Part shown: one piece after another, positions 17,942 to 25,281 of the stretch | Layout of the letters: every line of letters starts with the position of its first letter | Numbering within the stretch: position 1 is the stretch's first letter | Origin: an uncultured Cohaesibacter sp. | GTDB taxonomy: Bacteria > Pseudomonadota > Alphaproteobacteria > Rhizobiales > Cohaesibacteraceae | Direction: 5' to 3' | DNA length: 64,000 bases | NCBI RefSeq assembly: GCF_963662805.1 | Contig: NZ_OY759863.1 | Location: 62,001-126,000 of the forward strand | Program-made: the position numbers and the translations under genes | The notes under the pieces: model-generated | Told to the model about the DNA's origin: nothing | The model's database searches: none | The model's input: the letters and a program-made list of their open reading frames with translations, nothing else

Positions 17942-19441
17942 TCAGGATTCAAACAGGCCGCTGTAAAAATCGTCAACACTCGAGAGGCGTTTGTCGCGGT
18001 CAAACTGCAGGGACGACGCGATCACCTCCCACGCACCGGGATCGAGATCGGGGATGATATCAACCTGCATGTTGTCGTGGGCTGCGTCCTCGGACGAGCG
18101 CATTTCAAACGGGTGAACACCTGCAATCAACTGATAGGTGATGCAGCCAAGCGCGAAGATGTCATCGCGTGGATCCCGTGGTGCTCCTTCGAACATTTCC
18201 GGGCTGGCATAGGGCGCCGTCAATCCGTTGAGCGTTGCGACATCAAAGCCGCCGGGTGCGTTGGCGACCGCCAGCCCGAAATCGAGAAGTTTGGTCTGGC
18301 CATCATCGGTCACGAAGACGTTGCCCGGTTTGAGATCAGAATGCACCACGCCCTGATTGTGGGCGTAAGACAGCCCGCTGCACATGCCTTGCACGATCTG
18401 GTTGATCCGGTGCGGCGGCATGGGGGAGCCGAGCTGTTTCGATAGCAGCCGGTTGAGCGGCTTGCCGGTCAACAGCTCCATGACGATGAAGATTTCGGAC
18501 TTGTCTCGGTCAAAATCATAAACGGTCGTGATGTTGGGATGGGCAAGGCTCTGGGCCTTACGGGCCTCTGACTCAAGCACGAGCAATGCGGCAGAATTGC
18601 TCCGGAAGCTGTCGTTGAGCAGCTTCAGCGCCACATAGGGCTCGGGGCTTCCTGCCTCAAGGCGACGGCGATCCACGGCGGAATAGACAATTCCCATCCC
18701 GCCTTTGCCGATTTCAGCATCGAGAATGAAGCGATCCCTCAGGAGGGAGCCAATGGTTGCCCGCTTTTCATGGGCATCGGAAACCGAGCCCAATTGCAGC
18801 TCTTGCGTCTTGCGGCCCTGTTTGATCCGTTTGGCGTCCGAGCGATAGCGAACGGATTGATAGTTGGACAGAAGGCCATCAAGGACATCCGGTTTGGCGG
18901 ACGCAAAGTCCTTCTGCTCTTCCGTGTTGCCCTTGCGATAGGATCGGTAGTCCTTGACGAGGGCGTTGAGGACCACGTCATCGACCTTGCTGCGCACCCG
19001 ATCATGCTCCTTGCGGCGGGCGGCCTCTTCCGGGTTGTCAGTAGACAGGAAAGCCGGTTCGGGGCCGAAAGTCGAGATCGGCGGGCCGGAGGCGACTTGC
19101 GTTTTAGGATCTTCCGCAACATCGAACGGTGCTTCATAGGGAAGCGTCGCCTCATCGAACATGTCTGATGCGTCATCATCGCCATCTTTTGGATCCGATG
19201 CGCTTTGCGTCGCAGCAGGCACCACCGCCTTGATCATTTCAGCCAGATCATTGGGCAAGTCAGAGCGGCGTTGAAAATCAGCAATGACAGCATGGATATC
19301 GGCCGCCTCATATCGAGCGTCCGCAAGACCGGCCTTCAAGTCCCGCACAAGGCCGTCAAAAGAGCTGCGCCCGGACAAAAAGGCATGAAAGCATTCTTCG
19401 ACGATATGGATTGAAATCTGGTCTTTCGTTTCTTCACTCAT
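17942..19441 (-). CDS. Soluble serine/threonine protein kinase, T6SS-associated (PpkA-like role)
   Basis: Hanks-type kinase of 499 residues from the ATG at 19441. The first 230 residues are an uncharacterised acidic region; the kinase domain (about 238-499) ends at the C-terminus. Motifs: glycine loop GKGGMGIVY (245-253), VALK with Lys273, catalytic loop HSDLKPGN (367-374), DFG (387-389), YASPEM activation-end motif. The usual HRD is HSD, i.e. not an RD kinase, but the catalytic Asp is kept. Unlike Pseudomonas PpkA there is no membrane segment or sensory domain, so input must arrive through the N-terminal region. Its likely substrate pathway is the FHA protein TagH. Longer starts (19459, 19552) would run into the preceding gene. 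Confidence 0.88.
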   Translation of the reverse strand: MSEETKDQISIHIVEECFHAFLSGRSSFDGLVRDLKAGLADARYEAADIHAVIADFQRRSDLPNDLAEMIKAVVPAATQSASDPKDGDDDASDMFDEATLPYEAPFDVAEDPKTQVASGPPISTFGPEPAFLSTDNPEEAARRKEHDRVRSKVDDVVLNALVKDYRSYRKGNTEEQKDFASAKPDVLDGLLSNYQSVRYRSDAKRIKQGRKTQELQLGSVSDAHEKRATIGSLLRDRFILDAEIGKGGMGIVYSAVDRRRLEAGSPEPYVALKLLNDSFRSNSAALLVLESEARKAQSLAHPNITTVYDFDRDKSEIFIVMELLTGKPLNRLLSKQLGSPMPPHRINQIVQGMCSGLSYAHNQGVVHSDLKPGNVFVTDDGQTKLLDFGLAVANAPGGFDVATLNGLTAPYASPEMFEGAPRDPRDDIFALGCITYQLIAGVHPFEMRSSEDAAHDNMQVDIIPDLDPGAWEVIASSLQFDRDKRLSSVDDFYSGLFES

Positions 19442-19478
19442 GCAGTCCCACCGGTCCATAAACCGGCCCTGGCATTGA

Positions 19479-21128
19479 TCAAGACGCCTTCTGGCCCGGC
19501 CTGCGAATGTCGTAACGGTTGATCTTCTCGACGATCGTCCGCCGGCTGACATTCAATTCTCTGGCGAGCTTACTCTGATTCCAGTTCAATTCCCGCAGTT
19601 TGATTTCAAGAACCCTGGCTTCATATTGCCCGATGATAGTTTTGAGGTCTCCTTCGGGGATAACGGCCGAGATTTCGTCCTCGTCCCGGTCCGAGTAGCC
19701 GCTCAATTCGATGGGTAGATGATCCGTCTCAATGGTACCAGCATCGCGAGCCAACAAGACCGCGCGTTCGAGGATGTTTTTGAGTTCACGCACATTGCCG
19801 GGATAGCTCCATTTGAGCAGGCAATCGAGAGCCTGAGGCGAAATCAGCGGGGGCTCGATGTTGATGCTGGAGGCCGCTGACTGCAGAAAATGATCGATGA
19901 GCTTCGGGATGTCGGACATCCGCTCGCGCAAGGGCGGCAGTATGATCGGGAAGACATTGAGACGGTAGTAGAGATCCCGGCGGAACTCTCCCTTTTCGAT
20001 CTTGTCTTCCAGATCCACGTTGGTCGCCGCGATGATGCGTACATCGACGAACTCAGGTTTTGTCGACCCGACACGACGCAATTCGCCCTCTTGCAACAGG
20101 CGAAGGACCTTGGCCTGAAGACTGAGGGGCATGTCGCCGATCTCGTCAAGGAATAGCGTTCCCTGATGGGCCTCATGGGCGAGCCCCTTCTTGTCCGCTG
20201 TGGCACCGGTGAAGGCTCCGCGCACATGGCCGAACAACTCGCTCTCAAGCAATGCTTCCGGTAGGGCTGCACAGTTCTGCACAACAATGGGCTTGTCAGC
20301 CCGATCGCTCGAAGTACGAATGAAGTTGGCCATCTTCTCCTTGCCGGTTCCCGTCTCCCCGCGAATGAGGATGGGTACCGACGAACAGGCAGCCTTATCG
20401 ACCAGAGAATAAGCCCGCGCCATCGGAGGACTGTCGCCAATGATGTCCTCAGGCTTTTTGACTTTCCTCTGAACCTGACTGATCAGCCTGGTGTTCTCGA
20501 TGATCAGCCGCTCGTTCTGGGCACCGAGCTTGCGGATCAGGCGATGGTTTTCTTCGTAAAGCCGCGCATTGTGAATGGCGACCGCAGCATGGGCGGCAAA
20601 GCTCTGCAATGGCCGCGTGAACGTATCATCAAATGGCACGAGACTCTTGTCTGCATGGCTGCGGGCATTGGAGAGTTGCAGAATGCCGATCACCTGCTCG
20701 GAGCGGATCACCAGTGGTGCGATGAGCAGAGACCTCGTCTTAAATTCGAGCGCGGCGTCAAGCGTCCGGACATTCTCGAGATCGTAGCCGGTATATTCGT
20801 CGAGCTTGCCGATGTTGACAATCTTGCCGGTGATCGCCGCAAAGGCTGCCGGATCTTCGAGAATTGGCTTCTGCTTCTTGTTGTAAAGGGAAATGCGCAG
20901 ATCCTTGCGGGCACGCTCTCCCCTGCCGAGAAATTTGAGGCTGACGCAATGAAGATGCCTTGCGAGACCATCGAGGGTATAGATGGCGGCACCTTCCGCG
21001 TTGGAGAGGCTGAGGGCAGCATCAAGCACACGCTCCATGAGCGTCTCGACTTGTTGTTCATTGGCAAGGGCGATCGTCAGTTCGACGAGATCCCTGTAAA
21101 GCTGGGTTGTGACCACAGATGAAACCAC
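19479..21128 (-). CDS. Sigma-54-dependent transcriptional activator with GAF domain (VasH-like)
   Basis: Enhancer-binding protein of 549 residues: N-terminal GAF sensory domain (about 15-190), linking helix, AAA+ domain (about 228-465) with Walker A GETGTGKE (257-264), the sigma-54 contact loop GAFTGA (304-309), Walker B TLFLDEIGD, and a C-terminal Fis-type helix-turn-helix (about 505-540; QSKLARELNVSRRTI). The intact GAFTGA loop predicts true sigma-54 activation. The start is a GTG at 21128 with a poor ribosome site. In Vibrio and others the T6SS-encoded activator VasH drives hcp; the consensus sigma-54 promoter upstream of hcp in this window fits that model. Confidence 0.93.
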   Translation of the reverse strand: MVSSVVTTQLYRDLVELTIALANEQQVETLMERVLDAALSLSNAEGAAIYTLDGLARHLHCVSLKFLGRGERARKDLRISLYNKKQKPILEDPAAFAAITGKIVNIGKLDEYTGYDLENVRTLDAALEFKTRSLLIAPLVIRSEQVIGILQLSNARSHADKSLVPFDDTFTRPLQSFAAHAAVAIHNARLYEENHRLIRKLGAQNERLIIENTRLISQVQRKVKKPEDIIGDSPPMARAYSLVDKAACSSVPILIRGETGTGKEKMANFIRTSSDRADKPIVVQNCAALPEALLESELFGHVRGAFTGATADKKGLAHEAHQGTLFLDEIGDMPLSLQAKVLRLLQEGELRRVGSTKPEFVDVRIIAATNVDLEDKIEKGEFRRDLYYRLNVFPIILPPLRERMSDIPKLIDHFLQSAASSINIEPPLISPQALDCLLKWSYPGNVRELKNILERAVLLARDAGTIETDHLPIELSGYSDRDEDEISAVIPEGDLKTIIGQYEARVLEIKLRELNWNQSKLARELNVSRRTIVEKINRYDIRRPGQKAS

Positions 21129-21151
21129 GCGTGATATCAGGGTTGGAACCC

Positions 21152-21178
21152 GATCTTCCGGATCTGCTCCGGAAGATC
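21152..21178. repeat. Perfect 11-bp inverted repeat between clpV and the sigma-54 activator gene
   Basis: GATCTTCCGGA and TCCGGAAGATC flank a 5-nt loop (stems 21152-21162 and 21168-21178). It lies 24 nt upstream of the activator gene start and 53 nt past the clpV stop, so it would form a stable hairpin in the clpV-to-activator transcript or could be a dimeric operator. No T-run follows on the minus strand, so simple intrinsic termination is unlikely. Confidence 0.55.
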
Positions 21179-21191
21179 AATTATTGAGTAT

Positions 21192-21208
21192 CCCCGAGAC
21201 TTTCGGGG
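21192..21208. repeat. Second hairpin downstream of clpV
   Basis: CCCCGA and TCGGGG with a 5-nt loop (stems 21192-21197 and 21203-21208), 23 nt past the clpV stop. Together with the inverted repeat at 21152-21178 it makes a tandem hairpin in the clpV-activator gap, perhaps an attenuator or mRNA-stabilising element that lowers activator expression relative to clpV. Confidence 0.45.
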
Positions 21209-21230
21209 AAGCATTCTTTTCGCAATCGGA

Positions 21231-23963
21231 TCAGATGAGCTGGTAGGCGAAGCGGCCATCTGCACCGAGTGCAATGCTGACCTTTTCGAACTCCTTGGCA
21301 TCCTCACCCATGTTGACCAGCAATTGTGTCGCGAGTTCGGGCAGGATGGTCCGGTTGACGATATGGTCGATATTGCGCGCGCCGGTTTCCACTTCGGTAC
21401 AGCGGGCCGCTATGGTCTCGACCACTTCGTCGGTATAGTCAAAGCCGAGCTTCTGGTTTTCTTTCAAACGCTTGCCGACCTTGTTCAGCTTGAGTCGAAC
21501 GATCTTGCCGAGCGGTTCGCCAATCAGCGGATAGAAGGGAATGACCTGCATGCGGGCCAGAAGGGCTGGCTTGAAATGGGCGCTGAGGGTCGGACGGATC
21601 GCTTCGGTCAGCTCGTCCATGGTCGGCTTTTTCGCCGCTGTGCCCATTTCCGTTAGAACATCGGTCGCAAGGTTCGACGTCAGGATGACGATGGTGTTCT
21701 TGAAATCGATCTGGCGGCCTTCGCCATCGGACAGAACGCCCTTGTCGAAGACTTGATAGAAGAGGTTCATGACCTCCAGATCGGCCTTCTCAACCTCATC
21801 GAGCAATACCACCGAATAGGGCCGCTGGCGGACAGCTTCCGTGAGGATGCCACCCTCGCCGTAGCCGACATAGCCCGGAGGAGAGCCAACGAGTTTGGAG
21901 ACGGTGTGTTTCTCCTGAAACTCGGACATGTTGATGGAAATGAGGAAGCGTTCGCCGCCGAACAGCTGGTCGGCGATGGCCGTTGCCAATTCGGTCTTGC
22001 CGACGCCGGAAGGGCCGACGAAAAGGAAGACACCCATCGGGGCATCCGGGTTCTGAACCCCGGCCTTGGCGGCGCGAACACCGTCATCGATGGCATCAAT
22101 GGCCTGATCTTGACCAATCACACGACCTGCGAGATTCTTGGCCATTTCGAGGATCGATCGGCTTTCGTCGCGAACCATGCTGCCAAGAGGCACGCCGGTC
22201 CAGTCGGAGATCACCTCACCGACCACGTCCTCGGTAACCTCGAAGGCCACAAGCGGCTTGCCTGCCTGCACCTCGGAGAGTTCGGCAACGAGATCCTTGA
22301 ACTGTTGTTTCAGGGCTTCGCGCTCAGCGTCCGTCAACTCTTCGCCTTCAGCCGATGGCACGGCGGCCTCGGCAGCTTCTTCTGCGGCCTTGTCTGCATC
22401 CTCATGCGCTTCGACGGCGTCCTTGATGGTGTGCATCGAGATGCCGAGGGTGCTGCGAATGCCGACGATTTTGTCTACGAGTTCGAGCTCCTTTTGCCAC
22501 TGGGCATGAAGCTCAGTGCATTCGTCCTGAATTTTGGCAACATCGGCTTCAAGTTCGCCGATGCGGCTATCGGCCTCGCCATAGGAGGTTGTCTCGTCGC
22601 GACGAAGCGCATCAAGGGCGCGTTCGAGCTCGGCTGCACGCTTTTCCTTCAGGACAATGACAGAGGGTTTGGCAGAACCGGAGAGTTTGACACGGGCAGA
22701 TGCGGTATCGAGCACATCTACGGCCTTGTCGGGCAACTGGCGACCGGAGATATAACGGGCCGACAGTTTGGCTGCCGCTTCCACCGCACTGTCGCGAATA
22801 TAGACGCCATGGGCTTTCTCATAAGCACCGCGTAGACCGCGAATGATGGTGATGGCCTGCTCGGGCGATGGCTCATCGAGCTTAACCAGCTGGAAGCGGC
22901 GGGCAAGGGCCGGATCCTTCTCGAAATACTTCTTGTATTCGCTCCATGTGGTGGCAGCGACGGTGCGCAGCTCGCCGCGGGCAAGTGCGGGCTTGAGCAG
23001 GTTGGCCGCGTCGGCACCACCAGCAGCGCCCCCTGCCCCGATGAGCATGTGAGCTTCGTCGATGAAAAGAATAATCGGTTTGGGTGACGATTTCACCTCG
23101 TCGATGATACCCTTGAGGCGGTTCTCGAACTCGCCCTTCACACCGGCGCCTGCCTGCAGCATGCCAAGGTCTAGACCGATGAGGTCCACATCTTTGAGAA
23201 AATCGGGCACGTCGCCTTCGGAAATCTTGAGAGCCAGCCCTTCCACAACGGCGGTCTTGCCGACACCGGGCTCGCCAACGCAGATCGGGTTGTTCTTGCG
23301 GCGGCGGCCCAGAATGTCGATCATCTGCTGGATTTCGATATCGCGGCAGAAGACTGGATCAATGCCGCCATTGCGGGCCTGTTCGGTAAAGTTGGTGCAG
23401 AAACGGGCGAGCGCACTGTCCGGGTCATCCATGGAGGACCGAGCACTGCCATCCTTGCCGGTTGCGCTGGGTACTGAAGCGGTGACGGTTTCGCTTGAGG
23501 CATCGACGATGTCGTGGAAGGATTTCTTGAGTTGCTCCAGCGAGATGCTCTTGATTTCACTAAACCAGCGGCTGGTGCCGAAGCGTTGTGGGTTGGCAAC
23601 GAGCGCCAGAACCAGACTGCCCGAGCGGATCTGCTCAAGGCCAAGTTCGACGGAGCTGATCAGCCATGCATCCTTGATCCATTCGATCAGCAGCGGCGAG
23701 AAAACGGGGCGGCCCTGATTACCGGCCTTGATGCCTTCGAGTTCGGACTGCAAGGCGCGGCTGACATCGGACGGATCGATCTCGAAGTGACGACAGATAG
23801 CCTGAAAATCTCCGGAGCTGCTTTCAGTGAAAACCATCAACACATGCTCGATGGTCACTTCGAAATGCCCGCGTGATACAGCGAGTCCTGCCGCGGATTC
23901 GAGTGCCCGTCGCGAGCTTTTGTTCAGACGTCCAATCAATCGATGAAGATCAAGATCAACCAC
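21231..23963 (-). CDS. clpV: T6SS sheath-disassembly AAA+ ATPase ClpV (TssH)
   Basis: Hexameric ClpB-type unfoldase that extracts TssC from contracted sheaths. The product is 910 residues from a GTG at 23963 (AAGGGG 6-7 nt upstream); a TTG at 24008 would add 15 residues without support. N-terminal ClpV domain opens with DLHRLIGRLNKSSRRALESA, the TssC-binding type; first AAA+ has Walker A GEPGVGKTAV and Walker B LFIDEAH; a middle coiled coil follows (about 420-520); second AAA+ has GPSGVGKTELA and LLDEVEKA. An acidic Ala/Glu-rich insert sits after the coiled coil (about 530-560). It follows hcp by 253 nt and probably shares its sigma-54 promoter. Confidence 0.96.
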   Translation of the reverse strand: MVDLDLHRLIGRLNKSSRRALESAAGLAVSRGHFEVTIEHVLMVFTESSSGDFQAICRHFEIDPSDVSRALQSELEGIKAGNQGRPVFSPLLIEWIKDAWLISSVELGLEQIRSGSLVLALVANPQRFGTSRWFSEIKSISLEQLKKSFHDIVDASSETVTASVPSATGKDGSARSSMDDPDSALARFCTNFTEQARNGGIDPVFCRDIEIQQMIDILGRRRKNNPICVGEPGVGKTAVVEGLALKISEGDVPDFLKDVDLIGLDLGMLQAGAGVKGEFENRLKGIIDEVKSSPKPIILFIDEAHMLIGAGGAAGGADAANLLKPALARGELRTVAATTWSEYKKYFEKDPALARRFQLVKLDEPSPEQAITIIRGLRGAYEKAHGVYIRDSAVEAAAKLSARYISGRQLPDKAVDVLDTASARVKLSGSAKPSVIVLKEKRAAELERALDALRRDETTSYGEADSRIGELEADVAKIQDECTELHAQWQKELELVDKIVGIRSTLGISMHTIKDAVEAHEDADKAAEEAAEAAVPSAEGEELTDAEREALKQQFKDLVAELSEVQAGKPLVAFEVTEDVVGEVISDWTGVPLGSMVRDESRSILEMAKNLAGRVIGQDQAIDAIDDGVRAAKAGVQNPDAPMGVFLFVGPSGVGKTELATAIADQLFGGERFLISINMSEFQEKHTVSKLVGSPPGYVGYGEGGILTEAVRQRPYSVVLLDEVEKADLEVMNLFYQVFDKGVLSDGEGRQIDFKNTIVILTSNLATDVLTEMGTAAKKPTMDELTEAIRPTLSAHFKPALLARMQVIPFYPLIGEPLGKIVRLKLNKVGKRLKENQKLGFDYTDEVVETIAARCTEVETGARNIDHIVNRTILPELATQLLVNMGEDAKEFEKVSIALGADGRFAYQLI

Positions 23964-24161
23964 AATTGTTCCCCTTGACTGGCCTTTCGTGGAAAGACCC
24001 GAAAGCAATAGATGTGAGTGAGATAATTCGGATTAGCGGACGTCGCTGAAAGCATACTCTCTACAAACATGCCGCTGAAGGCGCCTTACCCCTCAATTCA
24101 AATAGCATGCGTCGCCGGGCTTCGACCTGGCGACACATGGATCTTTTTTTGCAATGACCCT

Positions 24162-24195
24162 GAAGTCCTGTGTTCGGTTCACGCCGAAGGACTTC
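24162..24195. repeat. Bulged hairpin between hcp and clpV
   Basis: GAAGTCC (24162-24168) pairs with GGACTTC (24189-24195) and TTCGG (24173-24177) with CCGAA (24184-24188), giving a 12-bp stem with a 4-nt bulge. It lies 22 nt past the hcp stop in the 253-nt hcp-clpV gap. On the minus strand a run of seven A, not T, follows, so it is not a classical terminator; it may protect the abundant hcp transcript or attenuate read-through to clpV. Confidence 0.45.
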
Positions 24196-24216
24196 GAGGC
24201 TCGAGAAGTTCTGATA

Positions 24217-24711
24217 TCAGCGCTCGCGGTAGTCGTCAGAAGCGCTGGAAGAGGCAATTTCGTGCGTCCACTCAATCTTGCGATAGGTGAAAGAGAATTC
24301 CTCATAGTGGCCGCGAAGATCGTTCGCCGAATCCGTGGTATCCGGAATAATGGTCTTGCCGTCGACGAGAATGGCGTCAGACCATTTCATGGTGTAGTAA
24401 TGCTCTGTGGTACCGTCCTCGGTGTTGATCCGAAAGAACTTGAGTTCAATATCCATCGCTTGGCCGGTCACCAAATTTTGCCACAGGATGGGAGAGGCTT
24501 TGTCGAGCGGCTTGGTGAAAACAGCCGGCAAATGCTTGCGCGTGCCGAGAGCCGTGCCAGAATTCGGGTCGCGCGGGACGATGGCATTGGCCTGGAACGA
24601 GAAGACGGTGATTTCGTCTTCGTGACCAGACTGAGCCAAGCCGCGGATTGATTTGCTCGTGCCTGCGCCGTCAGACACTTCGCTGATTTTCATGTAACCT
24701 ACGGTAGCCAT
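24217..24711 (-). CDS. hcp: T6SS inner-tube protein Hcp (TssD)
   Basis: Forms hexameric rings that stack into the expelled inner tube. The product is 164 residues from the ATG at 24711, with AGGGAGA at 24719-24725 as ribosome site. Family features: opening GYMKISEVSDG, the ITVFSFQ strand, the HLPAVFTKPLDKASP segment and YYTMKWSDAIL. A longer frame back to 24837 exists but begins on top of the sigma-54 promoter and adds nothing conserved. Encoded apart from the structural operon with its own sigma-54 promoter, followed by clpV. The Ser-rich C-terminal tail carries no toxin extension. Confidence 0.95.
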   Translation of the reverse strand: MATVGYMKISEVSDGAGTSKSIRGLAQSGHEDEITVFSFQANAIVPRDPNSGTALGTRKHLPAVFTKPLDKASPILWQNLVTGQAMDIELKFFRINTEDGTTEHYYTMKWSDAILVDGKTIIPDTTDSANDLRGHYEEFSFTYRKIEWTHEIASSSASDDYRER

Positions 24712-24821
24712 TTGATAGTCTCCCTTTGAGAAAGATATGTGGTTTAACTCTGTGATGTGTCTCTTGAATTTTTGTCTGGGCGTTGGAGCTTTCATGCTCG
24801 CGTCCCTTGCCAACCCAATCA

Positions 24822-24836
24822 GCAAGGAGCGTGCCA
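24822..24836 (-). promoter_or_regulatory. Sigma-54 (-24/-12) promoter of hcp
   Basis: Read on the minus strand, TGGCAC-GCTCC-TTGC is an exact match to the sigma-54 core consensus TGGCAC-N5-TTGC, with GG and GC at the required spacing of 10 nt. It lies about 110 nt upstream of the hcp start, leaving a leader of roughly 100 nt. The sigma-54 activator with intact GAFTGA loop is encoded two genes downstream (19479-21128), the expected trans-acting partner. Enhancer sites should lie further upstream within 24838-25281. Confidence 0.88.
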
Positions 24837-25281
24837 ACTCTCCGAAAATTGATTTTTATCTCATGAATTCAATGCTTTGATTCGAAAACTCACAAAATCC
24901 CGGCTCACAGTACTGCGCGAATTTCTGCGCAGATTTTCAAGACGAGAGAAGAAAACCTGCCAACCTTTTTTCCATCCTCTCAGTTTTTTACGTAGGATGT
25001 ATTAAAATCGCATTTTTTTTCGAAACAACGTTTCGTTGATTCAAAACGGTTTTTTCGATTGAACCCTCCCACCAAGCAAAGTGTGTGACAAAGCTGCGCA
25101 GTTTTCTTGGAATTGACTGTGGCCTGTCAGTGAGGAAAAGTTCGATCATCAAATGATGTTGGGGCCAATGATTTGGTCACCATCATTGTCCCGTCATACT
25201 GACCAGCCCTACTGGTCATTCGAGCGTTTCGCCTCGACATATGCAAACCAGTCCTGATCCCGGAAAGGAACGGAGTTCGTC
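24837..25281. promoter_or_regulatory. AT-rich divergent regulatory region between hcp and the DUF2169 gene
   Basis: About 445 bp without a gene, markedly richer in A/T than its flanks, with several homopolymer runs of T around 24967-25055. It should hold enhancer sites for the sigma-54 activator and the promoter of the plus-strand spike/effector operon. A perfect inverted repeat lies at 25200-25218. The ribosome site GGAG (25272-25275) precedes the GTG at 25282. No coding sequence is visible. Confidence 0.55.
25200..25218. promoter_or_regulatory. Inverted repeat TGACCAG-N5-CTGGTCA, possible operator or enhancer site
   Basis: Perfect 7-bp arms (25200-25206 and 25212-25218) separated by CCCTA, 63 nt upstream of the DUF2169 gene start. 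A further TGGTCA half-site lies at 25174-25179, 39 bp before the matching half of the repeat. The layout fits binding by a dimer such as a Fis-type enhancer protein; a hairpin in a leader RNA is the alternative. Confidence 0.42.

Noticed and set aside
21753..22835. Plus-strand open frame of 360 codons
   Set aside because: Antisense to clpV, which is unmistakable on the minus strand.
24110..24151. Plus-strand hairpin followed by seven T, resembling a terminator
   Set aside because: No plus-strand gene precedes it; it lies in the hcp-clpV gap where transcription runs on minus.
25173..25190. Possible plus-strand sigma-54 site (TTGGTCACCATCATTGTC) before the DUF2169 gene
   Set aside because: Spacing is right but the essential -12 GC reads TG and the -24 block is TGGTCA, so the match is too poor to call.
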